Shown here: positions 1 through 10,507 of the stretch, piece by piece | How positions within the stretch are numbered: position 1 is the first letter of the stretch | How the letters are laid out: the number at the start of each line of letters is the position of its first letter | Origin: Cristatella mucedo | Taxonomy: Eukaryota; Bryozoa; Phylactolaemata; Cristatellidae | DNA length: 62,000 nt | Reading direction: 5' to 3' | Assembly (NCBI GenBank): GCA_009760855.2 | Contig: WPIO01000004.1 | Span: forward strand, 140,001-202,000 | The notes under the pieces: model-generated | Databases searched by the model: none | Seen by the model: the letters and a program-made list of their open reading frames with translations, nothing else | Told to the model about the DNA's origin: nothing | Position numbers and translations under genes: made by a program

Positions 1-167
1 CTGAGCGTCTGCCGCCGCTGCCTGCGTCGCTTGTCTGCATCAAGAGCTGGGTCGCAGAGGGGCTACTCGAGGCGGCGTTCTTGCTCAGCTCCGAAACCTA
101 CGAACCGTGCGGATGCTCGACGTCAGGAGCTCGAGCCAAACAGCGCCGCCCGGCGAGCGCTGGGAGG

Positions 168-572
168 AGGCTTTTTCGGAATCTAGCCTGTTACCTATAA
201 CTCGTACAATCCTCAAATCCTTTGGCGACCGTGCCTTTAGTTCGTACACTCCCAAAGTCTGGAACTCACTCTCGACCTGCGTCGCGACAACTCCTGACTT
301 GGCCACGTTTGAAAAAAAAAACTTAAAGTGCGCCTATTTATCACGTCATTTTTAGTGGGTCCCTGCGATTCGTCCTTTATGTGCTTACGAGTGCTGACGC
401 TGCGCTTGTCACCCCTAAACGTGTCGTGCTTGCTGTCATTGAGCATACTACTGCTAAAAATTCGATTCGTGCTTCCTCCGAAGCAGTCGTAAAGCGCCTA
501 GAGAGATTGAAGTCTCTGAGGGCTGACGCTGTATCAAATTCGTTATTATCATGATTATTATCATTTTTAAGG
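168..572 (+). mobile_element. LINE-A 3' fragment
   Basis: This 5'-truncated copy carries the last part of the LINE-A ORF, with the conserved stretch around KSFGDRAFSSY and WNSLSTCV. The 3' UTR and a degenerate ATT-type tail follow. It aligns by eye with the 3' end of the longer copy at 38100-41876. A run of A after the Phe codon near 310 breaks the reading frame, so the copy is dead. The terminal 'aaagcgcc' half of the family hairpin is present, but the partner half has decayed. Confidence 0.8.
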
Positions 573-675
573 CGAGAGAGTCTGCAACGGAGGCGTCTCC
601 ACGGACGGAGCCACGGCTCCACTCATCGCATTCGCCCAGGCGCTCGCAGGCGACCGCGAAGGCAGCCTCAGCAGT

Positions 676-735
676 TGACCTGTGGGCGAGGGGGACTGGG
701 CGGGGCGGGACGGGGCGGGGCGAGGCGGGCGGAAG
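676..735. repeat. GGGGC-rich tract
   Basis: This is a short purine-rich run of GGGGCGGGAC-like units. It resembles clustered GC boxes, but no gene start can be tied to it, so it is listed as simple sequence only. Confidence 0.5.
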
Positions 736-797
736 ATGCTACCTTTGAACAAACCGGACGGCCACATCGCGAGGCGGAAAATACGTGACAAAACAAA

Positions 798-945
798 ACT
801 ATCTGATTCAATAGCCTCTTGCATACAGCGACAGAAGAGCCTTTACGGCTATCACCGCCCGCGGCAATGAAGGATCGCCCACCGCCGGATTCAAACCCAC
901 GACCTGAGGACCGAGTCCGTGCAAAACCTGGCCAGATAGGCAGGC
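798..945 (-). mobile_element. SINE1 (tRNA-derived), minus copy
   Basis: Read on the minus strand this matches the SINE1 copies at 5813, 30768 and 45537. It has a B-box-like 'gggtttgaatcc', the 'ggcgatcctt' block, the 'gtaaaggctcttctgtcgct' block and a degenerate 'ggctgtttaatcag' end. The 5' end with the A box is poorly preserved, so the copy is old. Confidence 0.7.
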
Positions 946-1680
946 GTGTAGATACACAGCCAGACGGACGTTGGTGAGAGGCAGGACGCGAGCGAGCGAG
1001 CACGTACACAGACAGTCGGGCGGACGGACCGGTCGGCGCTGCCAGGCACGGATCGAGCGTTCGGACTACTTCGCGACGGCCCACGCAGCAGCGCATTCTT
1101 ACTTGTACAGTGCAAAGCCCGCGGCCGCCAGCACGGCCGCCACTCCGACGCCGACCACGGCCGCCAGGACAGCCGTCATGCCTAGGGGGAAGAATGAGCG
1201 AAAGCAGCGGCGAAAGCTCCCGCTTGGCGTCCGGCGCTGGCCGCCTCGAAGCGGGGGGGGGGGGGGGGGGGGGCACGTCGCTTACTGTTCGACTTGACGA
1301 CGACCGAAGTGGTCGAGACGCCGCAAGACGGAGTGCTATTTCGATCGAGCGACAGGAAGCGGTCCATTGCCGACGTGTCTGCCGCTCGACAGTTCCAGAG
1401 CAGGTCGGCGGTAGTACCCAGCATTGAGCGTTTCTCGAGGCGACAGACGCTGCTGCCATCGCTGCTGCCGTTCGCCGCTGCGGACGCGCACGCAGACGTC
1501 GAAGCGTTGCACGTATGCGTCTGCGAAATGAACCTGTCTAGCAGGTAGTCCGTGCTATTGACCTAAGAAGCGGCGAGCAATACGGTAAGACCGAAGAATT
1601 ATTGCGCAAAGTCGGACGTCCCGGCGGCTGCCATCGAGCGCGAGGACGCCATGCTGATCTCTCCTGCCCGCTCAGCCGCC
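946..1680. other. GC-rich unique sequence, no gene seen
   Basis: Several overlapping open frames occur on both strands, but they are low-complexity (Arg/Pro/Ser) and show no recognisable domain. A 21-nt poly-G run lies at 1253-1273. Nothing here supports a gene. Confidence 0.5.
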
Positions 1681-1730
1681 GCCGATCACGAGGCAGCGGC
1701 GGCCGAATACGCTGCTGCCTCGTGATCGGC
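1681..1730. repeat. Perfect inverted repeat, 17-bp arms
   Basis: The arms 'gccgatcacgaggcagc' (1681-1697) and its exact complement (1714-1730) are separated by 16 nt. There is no mismatch in the arms. The surroundings are unique GC-rich DNA, and no flanking target-site duplication was seen. Confidence 0.9.
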
Positions 1731-2486
1731 GAGCCTCGTCTTCGGCTTCGCACGATCCGCGAACGGCGCCAGGCGACGAAGTGACGGACGCCGCCATTTT
1801 TATAAGCCGGCGGCCAATCACAATACCGCTCGAGCCGGTTGTCGAGCGCGATCGCGACGCAGCGGAAGCAGTCGTCGCCAGAGTATGGATTTAGATTTCT
1901 CCCCCCAAGCGTACTCTATAGCTGACGACTCTGGCCACTTGAAGCGAAAATTGCAGGGGCGACCTTTGCTGTTTTCATGCGAGAAATCTTTCCTCAGCTA
2001 AAAGCGAGCCTGCCGAGCATTCCGCTTCCGCTCGCAGCGAATCGGCCCAAACTTGTCTTTATTGCCCAATCGACTTGCAAATCAATCGACAATCGACTTT
2101 TCGCGATTGCTGCACTGCACGCTACTACTACCCGCGGACGTGTCCTACCGACCAGCTGCTGCCCGAATGTCTTCTCGTACGCGAAGGAATTCTCGTCTTA
2201 GCGAGATGCCCACCGTGTCGTTGACTCTTGGCTATTGCATCTCTTGCGCCCTATACAAATGAATTATTTTATTCATTCGTACCAGTATTACAACTGCGCC
2301 ACCCGCACGAGTCGCCACGTAGACGTCGCTGCGGTTGGCACTTGCGTCTGTCTTCGTTTGGTGATACGGACAACGGGTGGGCAAGCGGCCTACTCGTCGT
2401 GTGCTAAAAGATCTAGCGGAGATGGTGCCCAGAGAATGACGGAGAGGGTGAAGGAGAGGGTGACGGAGAGGGTGACGGAGTGACGG
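1731..2486. other. Unique sequence, no gene seen
   Basis: There is no recognisable coding region or repeat, apart from a short 'gagagggtgacg' tandem run at about 2438-2482 just before the tail of the LINE-A copy. Confidence 0.4.
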
Positions 2487-5150
2487 AGACGGTAATAATA
2501 ATAATAATAATTCCCTTGATAAAGCGCCCTCAGAGAACTCAATCTCTCTCTAGGCGCTTTACATTTGCTGTAAAGTGAAATGCGATTGAATGGTAAGTAA
2601 AATCATGCTTGAAAAACAGACGAAATGAATAATATGGTTAGGGGTCACATGCACTGGGTCAGCATGCAAATGTGGTTAGTGGCAGCATGCACAGTGTCAG
2701 CACGCATATGCACATCAAGGACGAATCACAGGGACCCACTAAATGCTGTCCTAAATAGGTGTGTTTTTAGGTTCCTCTTAAATGTGGTCAGGTCAGGGGA
2801 TGTTCTGACGCAGGTCGGGAGGAAGTTCCAGGCTTTGGGAGCGCATGAACTAAATGCACGGTCTCCAAAGGATTTAAGGTTTGTATGAGGTATTTCTAGA
2901 CTGTTGGATTCCGAAAAGCGGGTGGTACGATGCTTGGCCTGATGGGGTAGTATATCTGACAGATAGGCTGGAGCCATAGAATGAAGGGACCTAAAAGTGA
3001 GCGACAAAACCTTGAAGTCAATCCATTGCTTGACTGGCAGCCAGTGCAGGTCGGCGAGAAGTGGAGTAATGTGGCAACTCCGACGCTCACGACAGACAAG
3101 CCTAGCTGCAGAGTTTTGCACCAGCTGCAATCGTCTGATCGCACATGCTGATATGCTAGTAAGCAGTGAGTTGCAGAAGTCGAGACGGGATGTCATGAAT
3201 GCATGGACCAACTTGGACGTGGTATCTTTATCTAAACAAGCCCGAATTTTAGCAATGTTATGAAGCTGAAAATAGGCAGATTTGACTGTGGAGCTGATAT
3301 GGTCGTCTAACGAGAGGTCGCTTTGGAATATGACACCTAGATTTCAAGCTGATTTAACTGGATATATGCTGGCAGAGCCAATTTTGAGAGTCAGCCTTTC
3401 CAATCTCTGGATCACACTGGGTTTTTCCATAACTAGTAAGTTAGTTTTATCATCGTTTAGTTTTAGAAAATTTGCTGCCATCCATGTGCGGATGTCATCA
3501 ATGCATGCAGCAAGTGAGTTTAGAGAATTTGAGGTGCTCGAAGACTGGGAGGGATCAAAGCAAAGGTACAAGTGAGTGTCATCCGCATAGAAGTGAAAGC
3601 CTAGATTGTGCTTGGCAATCACATCAGCAAGAGTGAGAGTATAAACCGTGAAAAGAACCGGACCTAGCACTGAGCCCTGAGGTACTCCATATTTCAGAGG
3701 TACTTCAGATGATCTTTGTCCATTCACGTCAATACTCTGGAGTCTCCCACTGAGATAGGACCTGAACCACTGCAGAGCAGTGCCAGTGATGCCCAGGCGA
3801 GATGAGAGGCGCTCTAGAAGAACTTTGTGATCGATGCTATCAAAAGCTGGCGAAAGATCAAGCAAAACAAGCAGAGACACTCTACCCATGTCTGCATTCC
3901 TAAGTAGGTCATTGTATCCCCCGAAGGAATGCTGACTCTGTGGAGTGATTAGCTCTAAAGCCAGACTGGAACTTACTAGCAAGGTGTGAGGTTTCGGTAT
4001 ACGAGTTCAGCTGGTCCGCCACGACCCGTTCGAGTGTCTTTGATAGGAATGGTAGAAGGGAAACTGGGCGGTAGTTGCTCAAGTTCTCTTGGTCAAGTGT
4101 AGCTTTCTTGAGAAGTGGCCTGACTACAGCTTTTTTGAAAGGTACTGGGACATGACCTGAGGCTAATGACATATTAATTATGTTAGTTATGCATGGCAGC
4201 AGTAAATCAATGCAACGTAGGAGCAGGACAGTGGGAATAGGGTCCTGAGGACTTGTTGTCTTCTTTGATTGAGATACGAACTTTAGGACTAGATCACTAG
4301 TGACCTGCTTAAATGCAGGCATTGAGGTGCAGCCAGGAACCGAGGAACAGCATTCTAGTGGGGAGGTTGTCATTGCAGGGATGGATTCCCTGATCTTGTC
4401 TATCTTCTGCACAAAGAATCGAGAGAAGCAATCGGCTAAATCATCATTAGGATCATCAGGTAAGGAGCTAATCTGGGAACGGTTGAGGAGATGGTTTATT
4501 GTCGACATCAGCATTTTTGGATTGTGCATCTGTGATTCAACAATGTTTTTATAAAAACTAGACTTAGCCTTTACTAGGATCGATTGGTACGACCTACAGT
4601 AGTCTTCATATGCCTGTCAATGGACAGTTAGTCCGTATCTTTTGTATGGTTTTTCAAGCTTTCGTTTAGTAGACTTGGCTAGTTTAATGTCTGCAGTAAA
4701 CCATAGGCCGTCTGGGCGGGGGCGCACAGTGCGCTTTGTCGGAGGGGCAAACTCGTCTAGCGTGTCAGGTAGTGTCGTGTTGAAGCTATCTACCAATGAT
4801 GACATATCAGAGGGAGGATTGAGCAGCAGAGGTGAAGCAGATATTCTCGCACGGACAGCATCGATGTCAAGGGTCTTGAGGTTTCGCGATTCACAGGTTA
4901 TTTTAGAGGAGGATGTGGGCACACACTGTAGATTGAATGAGATCTGCATGTGGTCAGATGAGCATGATTTGGTTATAATTGGTGATGACAAAGTGCAGTT
5001 ATATGAGAAAATCTGGTCGACTGTGTGATCCTTGATGTGGGTAGGGCCATGCACATGAGCCACAAGAGACAATGAGTCAGTCAATGCACGAAATTCGGTG
5101 TTGAAAGCGTCAGATAAGTTATCAAAGTGAACGTTGAAATCACCCGTTGT
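2487..5150 (-). mobile_element. LINE-A, 5'-truncated 2.7-kb copy
   Basis: On the minus strand the element runs from the end of the endonuclease domain (GDFNVH motif, right edge near 5146) through linker, reverse transcriptase and C-terminal domain to an (ATT)n tail at about 2492-2512. It is colinear with the copy at 38100-41876. The break at the GDFNVH codons is a typical 5' truncation from incomplete target-primed reverse transcription. The family looks L2-like (CR1 superfamily) from motifs such as LSPAFDSIDHKVLLERL and GVPQGSVLGP. Clade assignment is by eye only. Confidence 0.9.
2730..5084 (-). pseudogene. LINE-A endonuclease/reverse transcriptase ORF remnant
   Basis: This encodes the C-terminal part of an apurinic-type endonuclease and a non-LTR reverse transcriptase that would nick target DNA and copy the element's RNA in the nucleus. 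The reading frame is carried in pieces: 5084-4617 (endonuclease end with an SSDH motif, then linker), 4529-3909 (RT fingers, with YRPVSLLPFLSKTLERVVADQL), 3982-3344 (RT palm, with the catalytic YADD at 3589-3578) and 3211-2726 (C-terminal region). Frameshifts or stops separate the pieces at about 4600, 3940 and 3350. The catalytic residues survive and the sequence is close to the other copy, so the insertion is fairly young. It cannot make full protein because of the breaks and the missing 5' end. Confidence 0.85.
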
Positions 5151-5309
5151 GGAGACCCGACGCTATTAGTGTTACTTCTTTGCTTCCTACTCGGTTTCTC
5201 ACACACGTTCTCCGCATCGTTTCTCCGTACGTCTTTACCATCGACGCCAGCGTCTTTGCCGCAGGCGGTAAGCTTATAAGAAGGTCAAGTTTACCCGAAA
5301 GCGACGAAG

Positions 5310-5438
5310 ATGTCGGAAGGTTCCGGAGAGAAACTCGGCGCTCTTTCCGGCAGTGCGCAGCCGCTAAAGAATTTCCAGCACAGCGCACGCCAGGTCCTCG
5401 TGGTTTTGCGCAGTGTCGGGCGGAGAAATTCACGTTCG
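5310..5438 (+). CDS. Candidate small first exon, unrecognised
   Basis: An ATG in a 'gaagATGtcgg' context opens 43 codons (starting MSEGSGEKLGALSG). They end exactly at a possible splice donor, 'cg|gtaaaaag', in phase 0; a second possible donor follows at 5451. The peptide is polar, with a basic end, and matches no family I know. The opposite strand is also open here. The exon is inferred only from start context and donor, and it lies between a LINE and a SINE, so it may be chance. Confidence 0.2.
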
Positions 5439-5734
5439 GTAAAAAGTAAAGGTAAAATCAAGGTCGACAGATTGAACGGCCTCAGTGACCGAAGAGCTGC
5501 CACGTGGTGGTCACGTGGTGACTCTCGATGACGTATCGTGCAAACTGGCCCAGCGAATGGTTCGAGAAACTGCACGGTGCGTTTTTAGCTTCTTTTCAAA
5601 TGGTGTCAAGTGAGATTATTATATCAATACAACAGTCCAGCGTGAATTTCAGCTTTCAAAGCGCCCGAAATGAACGGCGTCAAAAGGGTTCGAGGTTGCT
5701 TAGAGCCACAACGACTCGAATGGAGTCATACGAG

Positions 5735-5800
5735 TGGGTGGTACGATGCGAAGCCTGAGTGGAAAATATCTGAGGGGCAAGTAGGCAGTTAGAAAGTATC
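5735..5800 (-). mobile_element. Possible LINE-A scrap
   Basis: The block 'gggtggtacgatgc' followed by 'cctgagtgg...atatctgag' resembles the minus-strand LINE-A segment seen at 2920-2970. It is short and diverged. SINE1 follows immediately. Confidence 0.4.
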
Positions 5801-5812
5801 TGAGGCAGGTAG

Positions 5813-5975
5813 GCTGAGCCGTGATGGCACACTAGGTAAGGCGTTTGCTTTCACGACCGAGGTCGTGGGTTCGATTCCTGCGGTGGGCGATCCTTTATCG
5901 CCACTGCAAGCGGTGGTGATGGCCGTAAAGGCTCTTCTGTCGCTATACAAAAAGAGGCTGTTTAATCAGCTAGTA
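5813..5975 (+). mobile_element. SINE1 (tRNA-derived), good copy
   Basis: A tRNA-like head carries an A-box-like 'tggcacactagg' (5825-5836) and an exact B box 'ggttcgattcc' (5868-5878), the internal RNA polymerase III promoter layout. The body has 'ccactgcaagcggtgg' and 'gtaaaggctcttctgtcgct'. The 3' end is 'gaggctgtttaatcagctag'. Two other full copies lie at 30768 and 45537. SINEs of this kind are non-autonomous and are copied by a LINE; the partner of SINE1 is not evident in this window. Confidence 0.9.
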
Positions 5976-6055
5976 TCTACCTAGACAGGTAGGAAGCATC
6001 CGAAGCAGGTACGCTGGTAGGAAGCATTTTGCTTATTAAAAAGACTTATTCGTGT

Positions 6056-6165
6056 AGCAGCAGACAAGCTTCAACGGCTATCGACACCGCTTTCAGTTGG
6101 CATTAAAGGCAGGCTTTAACTGAAGGATTCGAACCAGCGACCCTAGTGCTCCAAGAACAGATCCT
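6056..6165 (-). mobile_element. Diverged tRNA-derived SINE, minus
   Basis: On the minus strand there is a B-box-like 'ggttcgaatcc' followed by a stretch like the SINE1 body (compare 'ccaccgcttgcag' with 'acaccgctttcag' on the plus strand). The head is incomplete. Confidence 0.5.
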
Positions 6166-6356
6166 AGGACAGCCGATGCTTTCGTGGCTGCTCGGGCGAC
6201 TCTTGCGTGCTGGCGTCACCTTTCTGAATTCTCTTACAGAGATAGGACAGCAGACCTGTGCATTCCAGTACCAGCGATGCCCGGGCGAGACGATTGACTC
6301 TCATCAACTGGCGACGGATCAATCCTTAAAGCGTTCTCACCAAGGACATACCGCTA

Positions 6357-6471
6357 ATCGTTCAATCGTGCTTCATTTGCGGCAAATGTAAAATGCCCAG
6401 AAAGAGATTGAGTTCTCCGAGGGCACTATAACAAATGTATCATCATTAATACATTATTATTATTGTTAAAA
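6357..6471 (+). mobile_element. LINE-A 3' end stub
   Basis: Only the last ~115 bp of LINE-A remain: 'cgttcaatcgtgcttc', the terminal 'cagaaagagattgagttct' block, and a degraded ATT tail. No coding sequence is left. Confidence 0.8.
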
Positions 6472-7249
6472 TTCATTTGGCTCGTAAAGAAGACTGAGGA
6501 GCGAGCAGATCCAGCGTGTCGAACGCCGCACGGCTTTCCACTTGGCCGCTGGCCTTTGGTCTTCGGCCTTGGCACTTGGGTCAAATATCAGCGAACCATC
6601 GAGCAAATCTGGCACTTGCAGCGAATCCGGCTATAGCGGCCCTAGCGGCCCAAGCGGCACATCCGGCACTAGAATGCTACAATCAATCGTTTCGCTCGCC
6701 ACCACGGCGCGACGACCCGCCGCCGGAATTGTAGACGCGCAGCGGCGGCACGCCAGCTGCACGCGCCACTCGGCTGCGGCCACTGCGACACTCGGGGGGG
6801 GGGGGCGAACACGTGACGGGCTCTCGATCACGTGGTACTTCCCCTAAGCGGCCATCTGCGTGCAGCTGAATTGACACTGCCAGTCGCGCGCTCCCTTGGC
6901 GGGTCTTTTAGTTGGCCATCGATGCGGCGTCTACGGAAGCAGTCGAGAACAAAGAGACGTCGCGTCACCGTCTGACTGCCCGCCCTCTGCCGCCCGCACA
7001 TCGCCGCCCGGCGGGGCGAAATGTGCCACGATAATGTGTCGCCCAATAGCGCCGCGTGCGGCGCCCGCAGTCCGAAAAGCAGCGACTGCCCGACTCCGCC
7101 CGCGGTGGCCGGCTCTCGTTCTTCGAGGGAGGCGCCGCGCAATGGCGACCCTCTGCGGTGGCGGGCGGGCGGGCGGGCGGCGGGTGGCGGGCCCGAGACT
7201 GCGCCGCAGACGCCGAAAGTCTCGAGACCAGCAGCGGCTTTTGCAACGT
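6472..7249. other. GC-rich unique sequence, no gene seen
   Basis: Open frames on both strands are compositional (Ala/Arg/Pro-rich) and carry no domain. Short imperfect 'agcggccctagcgg' repeats occur near 6633-6665, and there is a short poly-G tract near 6796. Confidence 0.4.
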
Positions 7250-7372
7250 CTCAGATAATAATAATAAGAATAGTAATAATAAGGTTAATAGTATTAATGC
7301 GTATTTTTATAGCACTCTCGGAGAGTGCCCAATCTCTTTCTAGACACTTTACATTTACTGCAAAGGAAGTTC
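7250..7372 (-). mobile_element. LINE-A 3' end stub, minus
   Basis: An interrupted (AAT)n tail on the plus strand is followed by the inverted terminal block ('caatctctttctagacactt') of LINE-A. It is cut off about 120 bp from the 3' end. Confidence 0.75.
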
Positions 7373-8271
7373 GGCGGACCAGTCGCGGCGCTTCTTCGCG
7401 GCAGCACGCTTTTCTCTCTCGCGGAGGAGGTAGGGCGCGTCTCTGTCCCTGCTCAGGCGCGAGCCAATGCGTGCACGCACCTGCGCAGATGGCGCGCCGT
7501 CGCGAGCCATCAAGAGCGCTTCACCACGGTTGAAGCTATGCTGTCGAGAGCGCTTCGCCAAAGCTGAAGGTAGCATTCCACCGCCGCCGCCGCCGCTGCG
7601 GCTGCCGCCGCCGCCGCCGGGTTTTTCTCTCGCGATTCGTGGTTCGCGATGATGCGGCGCTCGCATTATACCGCGCTAGTGAATCGGAGCCCGCTCACCT
7701 TCTGCGCACGCTCCGAACATGCTCCACTCAAAGGGCGCTGCTCTCGAGCGGAGCTCCGGGGAAGAACCAGAATCTCGCCGGCGAGAATCTCGGCCATTCC
7801 CGTGAATTCTCGCCGCAAGAATTCGCCGCGAGCATTCGCAGCGAGCTCCGATGCGCGCGTTCGCCGCACAGCATTTCGTCGCGGACTTCCACCGTGGCCG
7901 CGACTGGCTCTTACGTATCGAAAGTGGACGACGTTGTCGCATTCTCCGTCGCACCACCACAGCGACTGATCCGCGGCCAGCAGCCGGCGGCCGGCAAACG
8001 CATCGGCCAGCAGCAAAACGTTCGAGACTGCTCGCAGGCGATTCGTCGTCGCATTGCTGGCCGCGACGCTTGTGATGAGCAGCACGGTCACTGGGGGGGG
8101 GGAGGAGGAAGAAACGAGAGCGTCACGCGTCGGTGCGCCGCCGCCGCATGCAGCGACAGACGCGTACTCGCTATGGGAGCAGCTTGCGGAAAACGACGTC
8201 GCGCCCGTCGGCGGCGGCGACGAGCGGGCCGACGGGCGCGCGCGCGACGCAATTACGACGGGCGCGCGGGC
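7373..8271. other. GC-rich unique sequence, no gene seen
   Basis: There are long overlapping ORFs on both strands (for example 7639-8334 plus and 8277-7666 minus), but they mirror each other and are Arg/Ala/Ser-rich. Small CCG runs occur near 7580-7620. I see no splice-supported exon. Confidence 0.4.
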
Positions 8272-8373
8272 GACCAAATTAGTTCGAGCGGTCCGAGTAG
8301 CGAGCGACTCCTAACGGGTGCGCGCGCCCGTTAGAAGTCGCTCGCTACTCGGACCGCTCGAACTAATTTGGTC
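8272..8373. repeat. 102-bp near-perfect palindrome
   Basis: The left arm, 8272-8318, begins 'gaccaaattagttcgagcgg' and ends 'ctaacggg'. It is the complement of 8327-8373 with one mismatch (C8310 against A8335). The loop is 8 nt and GC-only apart from one T. Arms of 47 bp with so short a loop could extrude as a cruciform. No transposon terminus or target duplication was recognised. Confidence 0.95.
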
Positions 8374-8384
8374 CCCGGAGAAGT

Positions 8385-8416
<32 letters not shown>

Positions 8417-9918
8417 GCAACTGCCCGACCGCGCACCGGGCCCCCGTGAAACGCAGAGACGCCCTGAGCTCTGGCCTCGGCGACGCGGCTGCTAGCTGTC
8501 TGTCTCGCGACAGACGCCGCGGCGGAAGCGAGTCGCCAACGGCCGCGCCAGCGAAGCCGCCGCTAGTGGCCGACTGCCGCAAGCTCGAAGCCAAGGCGCG
8601 AAGGCGCGAAGGCGTGAAAGCGCGAAGCCACGCTTCGGCTCGGTGCGGGGTTTGACACCGTGCGCTCGATCGATCGATGGCCGCGCCGTCGCTCGACGAC
8701 CCGCGGCGACGGAGCGGTGAGCAGCGGCCGGCGGCCGTCAACGCTACGAAACCGCTCGGGGCTCTCGCTTAACCAACTCGCCGCTCTCAGCTCGCTTAGA
8801 AAGAGAGCTGGTTCTCTGGGTGGGGGCGGCGCTACTATGCATCTTTACTTATTGAAGTGAGAAAGTCCGTCCTTTCCACCATCCGGATCCAAGATGGCGC
8901 AGCGTTGTCTTCCGTGAACAGCCCTTCCGGGAGCGACGGGCAATAGACGCGAAATGTACGCCTTTCTATACGACTCGGTGGAACGAGTGCAGTGAGGCAG
9001 TGAGCTTCTCGCATATCGTATCGTTGCTATCGTCATAATTATCGCTCAATCGGAAACGCTAGCGCCGCCTGACTCGGGAACCGGATGCCGGAAGCTACCC
9101 CGGGCGCTCGGGAGGAGTCGAAGGAAACGGGCGCAGTCTGCTGGAACAGAAATGCTCGCGGACGCAATCGGACGCGGCAGCGACGCGATTGGACATCGCG
9201 CTGCTCGCAACGCAGCACGAGGCCCCACGACACGGGGAAAGCGGCGTCCGCGATGAAATCTTTTACGTCACACCCAGCGCGTCCTGCCACTCCAGCTAGG
9301 CCGCCGTGATTCGCGGACGGGTCGCGGAAAGAGTGCACACCCCCGCCCGCCGAAGTCCCCGCGCTCCTTCTCGTCTGGTGCCGCGGGAGCCGCGGACGCG
9401 GAGCTCTCGGCACGACCGGAGCGCTCTCTCCTCTCCGCGCCGCGCGTTCTCTCGTTCTCTCGCTCGGGCGACGAGTCGGCGGTCCCGCGAGGCGTGCGCT
9501 CGGCCCCGCGCAGCGAGCGGCGCCTGCGGCAGCAATTACCAGCGCCGAGCCCCTCGGCGGGCGCTGGCGCTCCTGCGCGCACGACGGCGCAAGTGCCGCG
9601 AGCGGAGCGGCGCGGCGCCGCGAGCGAGGCAGCGAGTGCGGCAGCTCTGGCGGCGGCGACTGGGCGGCATCTCGCTGCGGCCTCGACGCGCTTCCCTTTC
9701 TCGCTGCGCGTTTCGACGTAAGTGACGGGAGCTCGAACGCGCGCGCGACGACGTCGCCTCGCGAAACGTGACGGGCCGAGCTTCAGCCGCGTCAGGCAAA
9801 ACGCGAGCGGAGAAAGCGCGTCGAGGCGTCACGCGCGGCAACCCGGCGGCGGTGGCGGCGGCGGCGGCGGAGAAGCTGCCAAGAAGCTCGCCTTCGCCGC
9901 AGCGGCGCGTCCGCTCAC
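8374..9918. other. GC-rich sequence; probable first intron of the leftward receptor gene
   Basis: No exon recognisable as the continuation of the receptor at 9919-10507 was found on the minus strand here. Open frames are compositional. If the donor at 9918 is real, this is intron, and the intron extends beyond the left edge of the window or hides small exons I could not recognise. Confidence 0.4.
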
Positions 9919-10507
9919 CGTCCGCTGACGTCGTGCGCTCGTCGGCGTAGACCAGCACCGACGCTTCGGAGGCGGCAGCGGCGGCGCTGAGTTTGGCCAG
10001 CAGCAGGACGGACAGGTACGCCGACAGGCCGCCGCCGCCGTCGTCGTCGGGCGGAGAGACGATGGCGACGCTGCAGGCGCCCATGCGCCCGACGACCTCG
10101 GCGAGCGCTGCGGCGTACTCGCGGCGGCCGAGGCCGAAGTGCTTGGAGCGCGCGCGCTCCGGATAGTCGAGACAGTGCAGCGTCGTCACGCCGACGCCCA
10201 GGTACGCCTCCAGGGCCTCCGCCTGTGCGCACAGCGTCATGGTCGCGAGCGTGCAGTTGTCGCAGAACGCCGCCGCGCTGCCGCCGCCGCATCGCGGCGT
10301 CGACGACAACGAGCCGCCGCCGCCACCGTCGCCGCCACCGACGTAGAGCGACGCGTTGTTCCACGGCAGGCACGCCACGCCGTGCCTGCTCCACGCGTCG
10401 CACGCTTCCGGTCCATCCTCGATGGCTACGACGGCCGCCGACGCGACAAGGAAGCTCGTCGAGCCGACCATGACCGCCAGCAGCCGGCAGCTCGCCGACG
10501 CGGTCAT
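9919..10507 (-). CDS. First exon of a receptor with ANF/Venus-flytrap domain (receptor guanylyl cyclase-like)
   Basis: The ATG at 10507 has A at -3 and opens a signal-peptide-like stretch (about residues 8-29, hydrophobic around LLAVMVGSTSFLVASAAVV). About 165 secreted-type residues follow with several Cys (CDAW, VACLPW, CDNCT, TLC, LHCLDY), N-glycosylation sequons (NAS, NCT) and Gly-rich loops. The segment VTTLHCLDYPERARSKHFGL then AEVVGRMGACSVAIV fits the pattern in receptor guanylyl cyclases, where a strand ending in Ser/Cys-Asp is followed by Tyr-Pro-x-Phe and a helix ending in Trp-x-x-Val. The exon ends at a strong donor (GTGAGC on the minus strand, 9918-9913) after phase 1. The open frame continues past the donor as read-through. 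Kinase-like and cyclase domains are not in the window. A class C GPCR or other ANF-receptor protein is the alternative. A protein with an extracellular domain is fairly safe; the family is an inference. Confidence 0.5.

Noticed and set aside
668-1459. 263-codon minus-strand ORF
   Set aside because: Compositional openness in GC-rich DNA, crossing an inverted SINE1 and a poly-G run; no domain or splice signals.
5825-5880. tRNA gene (A and B boxes)
   Set aside because: The same unit with identical downstream body recurs at 30768 and 45537 and does not fold as a complete tRNA with an anticodon arm; it is a SINE head.
7639-8334. 231-codon plus-strand ORF beside the palindrome
   Set aside because: Mirrored by an equally long minus-strand ORF; Arg/Ala-rich, without domain or plausible splice structure.
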